Below are positions 19,044 through 28,600 of a stretch of DNA of 64,000 bases, piece after piece. The translations under genes and the position numbers were made by a program. The stretch's first letter is position 1. Every line of letters begins with the position of its first letter. This stretch comes from Erythrobacter sp. (lineage in GTDB: Bacteria > Pseudomonadota > Alphaproteobacteria > Sphingomonadales > Sphingomonadaceae). A model generated the notes under the pieces. It saw only the letters and a list, made by a program, of their open reading frames with translations, was not told the origin of the DNA and did not search any database. The DNA is taken from assembly GCA_009993605.1 (NCBI GenBank), contig JAACTB010000007.1, positions 496,001-560,000 on the forward strand, given 5' to 3'.

Positions 19044-20066
19044 ATGATCGCGACACCCTATCTTCTCTATCTCGGCAATTCGACCGATCCCTACGCCATC
19101 AAGACCGCACGCGGCCTGGCGGTTTTCCGACCCGAACGATGCGTGGCCGAATTTCGCAGCGACGACTGCCCCCTGACGCTCGGCCTTCCGAGGATGACCT
19201 TCGCCGAGGCGGCGGCGAATGGTGCGCGCACCATGGTGCTCGGCATCGTGAATTCGGGCGGCACGCTCGGTAACGACGTCATCGAGGATGCGATCGCGGC
19301 GATGGAGGCGGGGCTGGACCTTGCCTCCGGCCTGCATCGCCGCTTGAAGGACGAGCCGCGCCTGGTGGAAGCCGCGCGGCGGACGGGCCGTCACCTTCAC
19401 GACGTTCGCGATCCGCCTGCCGGACTGATGGTCGGGACGGGGGATCCCCGGCCGGGCAATCGCCTGCTGACAGTCGGGACCGATTGCTCGTCCGGCAAGA
19501 TGTATACGACGCTGGCACTTCAGCGAGGGATGGACGCGCGCGGTATCGCCTGCGATTTCCGCGCGACGGGTCAGACGGGCATACTCGTCGCCGGGGCGGG
19601 CATCCCGCTCGACGCGGTGGTGGCCGATTTCATTTCGGGCGCGATCGAACAACTCGCCCCCGCCCGCCATGACGCGGGCTGGGATCTGATCGAGGGACAG
19701 GGATCGCTCTTCCACCCCTCTTTCGCCGGCGTTTCGACCGGTTTGCTGCACGGTGCCCAGCCCGTCGCACTCGTCATGTGCCACGATCCGACCCGGCGCG
19801 TGATGCGGGGTCTGGCCCATCGCGCGCCGCCCGATCTGGCCGAATGCATCGTAGCGAACCTTGCGACCGCTCGCCTCACCAGCCCCGACGTCCGCATGGT
19901 CGGGATCGCCCTCAACACCTCGAGCCTCGACCAGAACGAGGCGATCGCGCTCTGTCTGCGGCTTCAGGACGAACATGGCCTGCCCTGCACCGATCCGCAC
20001 CGGATGGGTGTGGAGCCGATCCTCGACGCGCTGCTCGGCCCTGCGGAAGGGGTGGCGCGGGCTTGA
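19044..20066 (+). CDS. dgcN: DUF1611-family protein, DgcN-like (D-glutamate N-acetyltransferase)
   Basis: MIATPYLLYLGNSTDPYAIKTARGLAVFRPERC and LTVGTDCSSGKMYTTLALQRGM P-loop-like motif; adjacent to an epimerase-family gene as in known dgcN-dgcA pairs. Start inferred by family similarity; ORF track opens at 18963. Confidence 0.8.
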   Translation: MIATPYLLYLGNSTDPYAIKTARGLAVFRPERCVAEFRSDDCPLTLGLPRMTFAEAAANGARTMVLGIVNSGGTLGNDVIEDAIAAMEAGLDLASGLHRRLKDEPRLVEAARRTGRHLHDVRDPPAGLMVGTGDPRPGNRLLTVGTDCSSGKMYTTLALQRGMDARGIACDFRATGQTGILVAGAGIPLDAVVADFISGAIEQLAPARHDAGWDLIEGQGSLFHPSFAGVSTGLLHGAQPVALVMCHDPTRRVMRGLAHRAPPDLAECIVANLATARLTSPDVRMVGIALNTSSLDQNEAIALCLRLQDEHGLPCTDPHRMGVEPILDALLGPAEGVARA

Positions 20067-21070
20067 TGCCGGGAAATGCCACCACTCTCTCCGCCTTCCA
20101 CGAAAGCCTTGCCCTCGCGCGGCCCTTCCGCATCTCGCGCGGAGTGAAGACCGCCGCCGAAGTGGTGACGGTCGCGATCGGTCGCGACGGAAAGGTCGGA
20201 CGCGGTGAGGGCGTACCCTACCCGCGCTATGGCGAGAGCGTGAAGAGCGCGCTCGCGGCGATCGAAGCGCAGAGGGGGCCTATCGAGGCAGGCGCGAGCA
20301 GGCACGATATCCTCGATCTGATGCCCGCCGGAGCGGCGCGAAATGCCTTGGATTGCGCCCTTTGGGATCTGGAAGCGCGACTGACGGGCCGAAGCGTGTT
20401 CGCCACGCTGGGGCTTAAAGAGCCGCTCGCGCCGATCCCAACCGCGCTCACCGTGGGTCTAGACACCCCCGCTGCAATGGGGGATGCCGCGCGCGCCTTG
20501 GCCGGGGCACCGCTTGTAAAGGTCAAGGTCGATGCCAGCGATCCCGCCGCGCAATTGCGCGCCGTGCGCGACGCCGCGCCCGATCCGCGCCTGATCGTCG
20601 ATCCGAACGAAAGCTGGTCGATGAAGAAGGTCGAGGGGTTGCAGGATCTGATGGTCGACCTGCGCGTCGAACTTCTGGAGCAGCCCTTGCCCGCAGGTGA
20701 GGACAGGGCGTTCGACCGCTTTTCGTCCTCGATCCCGATCGCCGCCGACGAATCGATCCACACGGCGAGCGATCTCGACGATCTGGCGAGCGGGTATGCG
20801 GTGGTGAACGTGAAGCTCGACAAGGCGGGCGGGCTCACCGGAGCGCTCCAGCTTATCGAACGGGCTCGCGAAAGGGAGCTCGGCATCATGATCGGGTGCA
20901 TGATCAGTTCGTCGCTCTCGATCGCCCCCGCCCTTGCCTTGGCTGCGGATAGTGCCTTTGCCGATCTGGACGGACCGTTGTGGCTGCTGGAAGATCGCAG
21001 CGGTGGTGTCTCCTGCGATCGGGGGATGCTGCATCCACCGCGCGAAGGCTTTTGGGGCGCAGCGAATTAG
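20066..21070 (+). CDS. dgcA: Enolase-superfamily racemase/epimerase, DgcA-like (N-acetyl-D-Glu racemase; related to L-Ala-D/L-Glu epimerases)
   Basis: TGATG overlap with upstream gene; VKVKVDASD, LIVDPNESWSMKKVEGL, ELLEQPLPAGEDRAF, IAADESIHTASDLDDL, VVNVKLDKAGGLTGAL: MLE/dipeptide-epimerase motifs. Confidence 0.85.
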   Translation: MPGNATTLSAFHESLALARPFRISRGVKTAAEVVTVAIGRDGKVGRGEGVPYPRYGESVKSALAAIEAQRGPIEAGASRHDILDLMPAGAARNALDCALWDLEARLTGRSVFATLGLKEPLAPIPTALTVGLDTPAAMGDAARALAGAPLVKVKVDASDPAAQLRAVRDAAPDPRLIVDPNESWSMKKVEGLQDLMVDLRVELLEQPLPAGEDRAFDRFSSSIPIAADESIHTASDLDDLASGYAVVNVKLDKAGGLTGALQLIERARERELGIMIGCMISSSLSIAPALALAADSAFADLDGPLWLLEDRSGGVSCDRGMLHPPREGFWGAAN

Positions 21071-21076
21071 AGGGGA

Positions 21077-22315
21077 TTGGCGATGATGACCTGGCTGCGG
21101 CGATGGCAGGCCCTGGCATTGTGGCGCCGCGTCGTGGTCGGTCTGATCGCGGGGGTCGCGCTGGGCCTGCTGGCGCCATCGGCAACCGTCTACATCGCCT
21201 TCCTCGGCGATCTGTTCGTGCGGTTGATCCGGATGCTCGTGGTTCCCATCGTCTTCATCAGCCTCGCCTCGGGGGTCGCTGCACTTGCTGATCCTCGCAG
21301 GCTGGGCGCGGTCGGCGTGCGCACGATCGCGCTGTTCGCGGCCACCACTTTCTGCGCGGTCGCCATCGGAATGGCGGCCGGCCTCGTCATCCAGCCCGGC
21401 CTGGGCGCCGCGATCGGGACCGGGGAGGCGTTCGCTCTGGGCGAGCCCGTGCCGGTTTACGATCAGCTAATGGGCATCGTGCCTGTGAATGTGGTCGAGG
21501 CGCTGGCGGCGGGCGACATGCTTGCGATCATCTTCTTCGCCATCGCCTTCGGTGTCGCCACCGTCCTGGCGGGCGAGGAAGGACGTCCGGTGGCGAACCT
21601 GCTGCAATCCGCCGCGCGCATCCTGTTCCGGCTCGTCGCACTGGTGATGGAATTCACGCCCTATGGCGTCTTCGCGCTGATTGCCGTCGCTGTGGCGCAG
21701 AACGGGGTCGCGGTTTTCACCAATATCGGATGGCTGGCCCTTTGCGTGGTAATCGGGGTCGGAGCGCAGATCGCGTTGATCCACGTTCCGCTGCTCCTCT
21801 TCGTCGCGAAGCGGCAGATCGGGTATTTCTATCGCGCGGCGGTCGACGCGCTTGCCGTAGCCTTCGCCACGGCATCGTCGGCCGCAACGCTTCCCGTCGC
21901 CTTGCGGGTGGCTATCGAGAAGATGCAGATCGATCGCGGCGTCGCCTCGACCGTTCTTCCGATTGGCGCCAGCATCGGCAAGGACGGCACGGCGATGTAT
22001 GTGGGGCTCTTGAGCGTCTTCAGCCTGCAGGCGCTTGGCGTGACGCCGGACCCGGCGATGCTGGGTATCGTTCTGCTGACCGGAGCCCTCGCGGCTTTCG
22101 GGACCGCGCCGATCCCCTCGGCCTCCCTGTTCATGCTCGCCGCCGTCCTCGCCTCGGTGGGCGTCTCGACCGCGCAGACGGCCTTGATCATCGGCTTCGT
22201 ACTGCCCTTCGATCGCCTGCTCGACATGACTCGTACCGTCGCGAGCGCAAGTGCCAATCTGACCGTTACGGCATCAGTCGGTACATGGGAGAAGCGGCAC
22301 GAGGTGGATGGATAA
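21077..22315 (+). CDS. Dicarboxylate/amino acid:cation symporter (DAACS family)
   Basis: RLIRMLVVPIVFISLASGVAAL, ATASSAATLPVALR, PIGASIGKDGTAMYVGLLSVF: DAACS signature segments. Confidence 0.9.
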   Translation: MAMMTWLRRWQALALWRRVVVGLIAGVALGLLAPSATVYIAFLGDLFVRLIRMLVVPIVFISLASGVAALADPRRLGAVGVRTIALFAATTFCAVAIGMAAGLVIQPGLGAAIGTGEAFALGEPVPVYDQLMGIVPVNVVEALAAGDMLAIIFFAIAFGVATVLAGEEGRPVANLLQSAARILFRLVALVMEFTPYGVFALIAVAVAQNGVAVFTNIGWLALCVVIGVGAQIALIHVPLLLFVAKRQIGYFYRAAVDALAVAFATASSAATLPVALRVAIEKMQIDRGVASTVLPIGASIGKDGTAMYVGLLSVFSLQALGVTPDPAMLGIVLLTGALAAFGTAPIPSASLFMLAAVLASVGVSTAQTALIIGFVLPFDRLLDMTRTVASASANLTVTASVGTWEKRHEVDG

Positions 22316-22541
22316 CCCGGTCATTCCGTCCTGATCGAGATACGAAGCATGGTGTCACGTCGAATAAGATAGGCCTCGAACGGGAGTCAGCACGAGACAC
22401 AATGCCTGCCTCTTGCCGCCAGGCATAACTGCCCCGTATCGCCTGTTGGATGATGATTGAACCACTTATCTCAGCGGTTTTCGAGGTATGATCTGGCTGA
22501 GACCCCTGTCCCATTCAACCAGACCGCAATTCAATCCAACT

Positions 22542-23384
22542 CTAGCTGGCGAGGATCAACGCTCCGGTGATCCCAGACATTTGCCCTAAGCGCGGTGCGA
22601 TAATCTGGTGTCGCTTGCCGCCCGGCAGGTAACCGGCGTCGAAATCCGTCGCCAGTTCAGCGATCCGTTCGCGAAGGCCCGGCGTTTGCAACACGCCGCC
22701 ACCCAAAACCACCTTTTCGACCGACGTCGTCGCGAACAGCGTATGGCATGCCTGCGCGAGGTAATGCGCGACGAATTCGTGCGCGGCGCTCTTTTCGGGG
22801 AACTCGGACAGGGTCGCTCCCCAACGCGCGAGGATGGCGGGACCGCTGGCGAGACCTTCCAGGCAATCGCCGTGGAAGGGGCATACGCCTGCGAACCCGT
22901 CGTCGTGTGCAGGACGGCGCGGATAGTAATGGCCCATCTCGGGATGCGCAGCGCCATGGACGCAGCGGCCATCGATGACGAGGCCGACGCCAATCCCGGT
23001 GCCCACGGTCATATAAGCCAGCGATCCGACCGAACCATCAGCCCGAGCCTCGGCGAGCGCGGCGGCATTGACGTCGGTTTCCACCGCGACCGGGACGCGC
23101 AGACCGTCGGCAAGCGCGCCTGCGAAGTCGAACCCGCTCCATCCCGGCTTGGGCGTGATCAGAATATGGCCGTAATCTGCGCGATTTCGATCGAGACCGA
23201 CCGGACCGAACGTCGCCAGCCCCAGCGCCGTCAACGAAGGTTGCGCGGCGAACCAGACGAGTGCCTCGGCCACCGTTTCGTCCGGGCTGCCGGTGGGTAT
23301 CGTATGGGTCGCGGCGATCGATTCCGGAGACTCGCCGATCGCGAGCACGCATTTCGTCCCGCCTGCCTCTATCCCGCCGATCAT
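22542..23384 (-). CDS. ROK family sugar kinase (fructokinase-like)
   Basis: MIGGIEAGGTKCVLAIG, GLATFGPVGLDRN, VETDVNAAALAEA, YMTVGTGIGVGLVIDGRCVHGAAHPEMGH, zinc-site-like GVCPFHGDCLEGLASGPA. Confidence 0.92.
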   Translation of the reverse strand: MIGGIEAGGTKCVLAIGESPESIAATHTIPTGSPDETVAEALVWFAAQPSLTALGLATFGPVGLDRNRADYGHILITPKPGWSGFDFAGALADGLRVPVAVETDVNAAALAEARADGSVGSLAYMTVGTGIGVGLVIDGRCVHGAAHPEMGHYYPRRPAHDDGFAGVCPFHGDCLEGLASGPAILARWGATLSEFPEKSAAHEFVAHYLAQACHTLFATTSVEKVVLGGGVLQTPGLRERIAELATDFDAGYLPGGKRHQIIAPRLGQMSGITGALILAS

Positions 23385-23641
23385 TGCGCCCCGACCTCCT
23401 CAACCGGACCGTGTCCTTCGCGATCGGCACCTTCGCCGATCATCGTATTACTAACAGCATGAGGGATCCTATGCACGGCCCGTCACAATCTTGGACGACG
23501 GAGAGGCTGCGTCGGCACTCATACCGACAAGCGACGTCCTCAACCTGTTCCCGGACTGTGCCGTCGATTTCGTTACAAGCAACCTATAGAGTCACCTGCC
23601 TAGGACAGACTTTCCGCCCCTCCGCCGCGCCCTCGCGGATT

Positions 23642-24403
23642 TCAAGGCTGAGGAGGCACCGTCAAACCGATCGCTTTCAGCACCGCCTCCAAATTCGCTG
23701 CTTGCAGGGTCGTGCTGTCCTCGACCGGCTGGGCTGGCGGAGTGGTCGTGCCGGGCAGGTAGAGCGACGCGAGCTCCTGGTTGCTCGACAATTCGGCATC
23801 GGGCGCGATCTGGGATGCACGGCGGATCCGTTGTTCGATCGTCAGCGTCGCCGGGTCCTCATCGTCGGCCCGGCGCTGCGCCAGCAAGGCTTCTTCCGCG
23901 CTCAAAGCGGGCGCGGTCGGCGCCGCGAAATCCCCGGCACGCCTTTCCAGGATCCGCAGACAGGCACGATAGAGCGACTGATCCGCCTGCGGATCGCAGC
24001 GATCCTGGCCGCCCAGCTTCGTCACGCCTTGAGGGGCGCTCTGTTCCGGCGACGACAGAGCCTCGGGTTCGACGCTGCGCAGATCGCCTTCGTCGCGCGC
24101 GATCTGCGTCGTTGCGAGGTCGGACGCGGTGCGCGAGACCTGCGCGACGCCGGTATCCGCTCCGGCGCGCTGCGGCGAAGGGAGGATCGAGCGATCCCTA
24201 TCGATCGGACCGGACGGGACCTTTTCCGAACCCTTCGCGCGTGCCCGTTCGCCTATCTGGCTGACATTCAGATCGCTCGAACCACTGTCCCGGCCATCGG
24301 GATCGACGGCAAATTCCTCAAGCTGGACGCGCTGGTCGACGCCTTGCCCCAGCGCACCCGGCGCGAACGCGAACAAAGCCAGCGAGAGAGCGCTCAACCG
24401 CAT
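23642..24403 (-). CDS. Secreted hypothetical protein at 3' end of curli operon
   Basis: Signal peptide MRLSALSLALFAFAPGALGQ; start abuts the stop of the upstream curlin gene; no family recognised by eye. Confidence 0.7.
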   Translation of the reverse strand: MRLSALSLALFAFAPGALGQGVDQRVQLEEFAVDPDGRDSGSSDLNVSQIGERARAKGSEKVPSGPIDRDRSILPSPQRAGADTGVAQVSRTASDLATTQIARDEGDLRSVEPEALSSPEQSAPQGVTKLGGQDRCDPQADQSLYRACLRILERRAGDFAAPTAPALSAEEALLAQRRADDEDPATLTIEQRIRRASQIAPDAELSSNQELASLYLPGTTTPPAQPVEDSTTLQAANLEAVLKAIGLTVPPQP

Positions 24404-25132
24404 TTAACGGCCCTGAGTGATCGTGAGCGCCTGCCCGGCGGGTTGGTCAATCGCGATGGCAAGATTGTCGCCCGTTTGCGTCAGCATCAGTTGATTTCCA
24501 CCGTTTTGCGTGATCAGCGCGGCATTCGCGTTGCCATTCTGGCGGATTTCGGCCTGATTGTCGCCTCCGTTCTGCGTGAGGTCGAGCAGGTTGGAGGAAC
24601 CCGACTGAATCGCCAGTATGCCGTCCGCCTCGCTTCCGCCAAGCTGGCGCAGGTGCATGCGGTTGCCCTCGCCGCTTTGCTCGGTAAGCGCGACGAGACT
24701 GGCCTCGCCACTCTGCGTCAGATCAAACGTATTGTCCGTCCCACGCTGGCTTGCGCGCACATAGTGCGAGCCGGTGCCTTCCTGGTTCGAGGAGGCGCGA
24801 TTGTTCGCGCCGTTCTGGTCGATGCGCGCATAATGGCCCGCATCGGTTTGCTCGATCGCCGCCCGGTTGCCGCTGCCGATCTGATCGATGAATGCGCCTC
24901 TGTCCGCATTGGGACGCGCGATGATCGATGGCGTGGTGGGGGGCTTGGCGTGTCCGGCATTGCCCGGCGCGCCGCCATTGCCGTTATTGCCCTGGCAGGG
25001 ATTTCCGTTCGACTTCGCGCAGGGATCTCCGGGCGGAGTGCCGGGGGCTTTCGCCACGCCCGGCGCGCTCACGAAGACGGCGGCTGCGATCGTGAGCGAT
25101 GCGAAGAGATGTGTGCGCGAAATGTCAGTCAT
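24404..25132 (-). CDS. Curlin-repeat protein (CsgA/B-like) with Gly/Asn/Pro-rich N-terminal linker
   Basis: Repeats such as GSGNRAAIEQTDAGHYARIDQNGANNRASSNQ and GGDNQAEIRQNGNANAALITQNG; start MTDISRTH overlaps the stop of the upstream curlin gene. Confidence 0.85.
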   Translation of the reverse strand: MTDISRTHLFASLTIAAAVFVSAPGVAKAPGTPPGDPCAKSNGNPCQGNNGNGGAPGNAGHAKPPTTPSIIARPNADRGAFIDQIGSGNRAAIEQTDAGHYARIDQNGANNRASSNQEGTGSHYVRASQRGTDNTFDLTQSGEASLVALTEQSGEGNRMHLRQLGGSEADGILAIQSGSSNLLDLTQNGGDNQAEIRQNGNANAALITQNGGNQLMLTQTGDNLAIAIDQPAGQALTITQGR

Positions 25133-25538
25133 CGCTGTTCCCCTGACGAACCACGGCACGATTTCCCGAACCGCGCTGGACGACGGTGGCGGAATTGCCA
25201 TTGCCCGATTGGGTCAGGCGGGAGGAATTGCAACCGCCCCCTTGCGTGATGTTCGCGGACGAGCTCTCGCCCGACTGCGCGATGTCGAGAACGCTGCCAT
25301 CGTCCGACTGGATAGCCAGCGCGGCGTGGTTCTTGCCGTGCTGTTCGATGCGGACCGTTCCGTCGCCGTTGCGCGTGACCTGGGCGGTATGCCCTTCGCC
25401 GGTGCGCACGATCGTGGTCTTTCCGTCCTTGGGCATGGCTGTGTCTCCATCGCATTGCGGGGCTGCCGACTGGGCTCCTCCCGGCGCGGCAACAGCCGCG
25501 GCAAGGGATAGAAGAGCTGATCGAAGTCTGAAAGTCAT
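25125..25538 (-). CDS. Short curlin-repeat protein (CsgA/B-like)
   Basis: Start MTFRLRSALLSLAAAVAAPGGAQSA (signal peptide) at 25538; ITQGGGCNSSRLTQSGNGNSATVVQRGSGNRAVVRQGN repeats. Confidence 0.85.
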   Translation of the reverse strand: MTFRLRSALLSLAAAVAAPGGAQSAAPQCDGDTAMPKDGKTTIVRTGEGHTAQVTRNGDGTVRIEQHGKNHAALAIQSDDGSVLDIAQSGESSSANITQGGGCNSSRLTQSGNGNSATVVQRGSGNRAVVRQGNSDD

Positions 25539-25650
25539 GGCAGCGCCCTCGAAATCGTGTTTGTCTGGTCCGCGGCGCTCATGCGCGAAGGACATCGAAG
25601 AGCCCGAAGGCGCACCGGGCGGCGCGTATCGCCGCCTGGTGCGTCCGGGT

Positions 25651-28600
25651 TCAGTTACCGCCTTGCGAGACGGTGGCGGTGTTGTTCGAACCCGCCTGGG
25701 AGACGGTCGAAATCGCACCCGTACCGGTCTGGGTAACGTCGGCCAAATTCATCGTGCCCGATTGGGTGATGTAGCTTTCGTTCTCCAGGCCACCCTGGCT
25801 CAGGAGCGCCCGGTTCTGGCTCCCGCCCTGAGTGATTTCGGACAGGCCCAAATCCCCGGTCTGGTCGGAATCGACGAAGTTTGCCGAGCCTCCGGTTAGC
25901 TGGCTCACGGTCGTCGCGTTGGACGTCCCGATCTGGTCGATAAAGGCCACATCATCGGTGCCGGACTGCGAGACGGTGAGGACGTTCGCGGTCCCAACCT
26001 GATTGGTGTAGACCGCCAGAGAAGGCGTACCAGCGTCGAACGCATTGTCGGTCGCGATACCGTCTTGCGTCACCGTGGCCCGGTTCTCGTCGCCGCTCTG
26101 CTGGGTCAATATACGACCCAGCGAACCCGCGTTCGGCCCGGTCACCGTTTGCGTCGCGGAGACGAAGTTCTCGTTTCCGGTCTGCGCCACGCGCGTTTCT
26201 CCGTCGGCACCATCCTGCAGGATGGTGCTTTCGTTTTCACGGCCGGTTTGCGTTTGGAACGCGATGTTACCGATACCGGTCTGGTCGATATCGCTCTCGT
26301 TGCCCACGCCGTTCTGTACCACGTTCGCGACGGGAGAAGCTGTCACGCCGGACGTGAAATTGCCGAAACCGCCCGCGCCCGACTGATTGACATCGGAAGA
26401 GTTGCCGTCACCCGATTGGATCACGCTCGCACCGGCGCTGTAGGAGAAGGTGCCATTGGTGGAGGACTGCGTGATCGTCGAGGCCTGGTTCGTACCCGAC
26501 TGATCGACGGAGGCGTAGTTCAGATCACCCGATTGCGTGACGGTCGACGTGCTGTTGTCACCCGATTGGACGACGGACAGGACGCCATTCGACCCGGTCT
26601 GCACGGCAAGCGACGTGTTGCCATTGCCGGATTGCAAGACATCCGAGAAGTTTCTCGTCCCCGACTGGTCGATATCGCTGAGGTTGCCATCGCCGCTTTG
26701 GGTGAGGGCCGCCTGCGGATCGAGGCCCGCCTGATCGATAAAGGACCGGTTGTCGTCGCCAGACTGAAGCGAGCGGACGGTATTGTCGAACGCCCTGTTC
26801 CCAGTGAAGCTCCATGCCCCGTCCTGCACCACATCGGATTGGTTGCGATCGCCTGACTGGATGATCGCGGTGTCCGTGAGTTGCGGTGGGACGTTGGTGA
26901 CGAAACCCGATTGCATGAGGTTCGAACGGTTGTCCGAACCCAACTGCGCCACGATCGCGCCGGTCACGTCGCCCGACTGGATGATCGTCGACTCGTTGTC
27001 CGAGGCGCTCTGGTTGACGAAGGCGAAATTGCTCGTCCCGGTCTGCTCGATCGTGGAGTCGTTGTTGTTCCCCGACTGATCGACATTCGCGTAGGACACG
27101 TTCGTTGCGCCGTCAGCCGTGAAGATCGTGCCAATGCCCCCAGTCGACGACTGGTCGATGTCCGACGTGTTGTCCGAACCTTCCTGACGCACGCGGGCGG
27201 TCTGGAAACGCGAGGTCTGAGCGACGTCGGACGACTGCCGCTCGCCGAACTGGTCGACATAGATCGAACCGCCCAGATCGGTCTGCGACGCATAGGACGT
27301 CAGATTGGTACCGGTCTGGTTGACGAAGATCGAACCGCCATCGTCGTTCTGCGTGGTCGAGGAGGAGTTCTCGTCGCCTTCCTGCATCACGAATGCGCGG
27401 TTGTTGTCGCCGAATTGCGCGACCAGGCTTTCATTGGTCGGAGCGTTGGCCGGGGCGGCGAGGTTGGAACCGTCCTGGTCGACCTCGGCAACCGAATTGC
27501 TTCCGGTCTGCGTGATCCGCGAAGCATTGCGGGCGTGCGTTCCGCTCTGATCCACGGTGGCCGTGCTGGCACCGCTCTGGTCGACGATCGAGGTGTTGTA
27601 GACGCCCGACTGCGTGACACCCGCGCTGGCCGCGGCGGTCTGCACGATGCTCGAACGGTTGAGGATCCCGTTCTGGCCCACCGTCGCGTTCGCGCCATCG
27701 GCCGACTGGTCGATCAGCGAGACGTTGTTGGCGAAGCTTTCTCCGCTGCCGCTCGGCGGCGGGAATTCATCACCGTCCCAGCGGCGCGAGCCGAGCCCGT
27801 TGACACCGCCACCCTGCGTTACGCTGGCCGTCGCGCCGCCGGACTGCGTGATGCGGCTGGTGTTGCCGTCACTGGTCTGAAGCGTAATGGCCGAGGCGCC
27901 CGCGGCGGTCCCGGTCTGCGCGATGGTCGATGCGTTGTCATCGCCCGTCTGCGTGATCGAGGCGAAGGCCGGGGCGGCATCCTGCGTGATCGTCGCGGCA
28001 TTGTCGTCGCCGGTCTGGCTGATGAACGCGTCCGCGAAACTCTCGCCTTCGACCGGCTGGGTCGGCGGCGAGGCATCGCCGGTGCCATCGGCACTCTGGC
28101 GCAACACGTTCGCATTGTTGCCGTCACCATCCTGCATGACGACCGCATTCGCGAAATCGCCGGACTGGTTGACGTTGGCGATGTTGGCATCGCCCGTCTG
28201 CATGACATCGGCAACCGTGTTGTCGCCGCTCTGCATGATCGTGCTGAGGTTGAAATCACCGTTCTGCGTGACGCCGACGCGGTTGTCGGGATCGGCGCTG
28301 TCGTAATCGTTGTCGGGATCGCCCACGGCGCCGTTCACCCCGGTCTGGATCACCGAACTGTCATTGCCATCGCCCGTCTGGCGAACGCTGGCTTCGTTGA
28401 AGCGCGCGCTCTGCGAGATGTAGGAGAGGCTCGATCCGTCCTGATAGACCGAAGCGTTCTGGGCGCCGCCCTCCTGCTCGATCTCCGATTCCGCCGCATC
28501 GCTGACCTGAATGACGCTCGCGCGGGCACCCTCGCCGGTCTGCGTCACTGTGCTCTCCGCACCGTCGGTATCCGCCTGCTGCTGGACATCGGCACGATTG

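Noticed and set aside
19778-20066. N-terminal extension of the DgcA ORF
   Set aside because: Overlaps the DgcN frame; the ATG at 20066 with TGATG overlap gives the expected family N-terminus.
22316-22541. Intergenic gap checked for a tRNA or small RNA gene
   Set aside because: No cloverleaf or convincing terminator found by eye; only a weak TCAGC...GCTGA dyad.
23261-25249. 662-aa plus-strand ORF antisense to curli genes
   Set aside because: Composition is Arg/Ala-rich without domain motifs; the minus-strand frames carry signal peptides and curlin repeats. High GC creates long open antisense frames.
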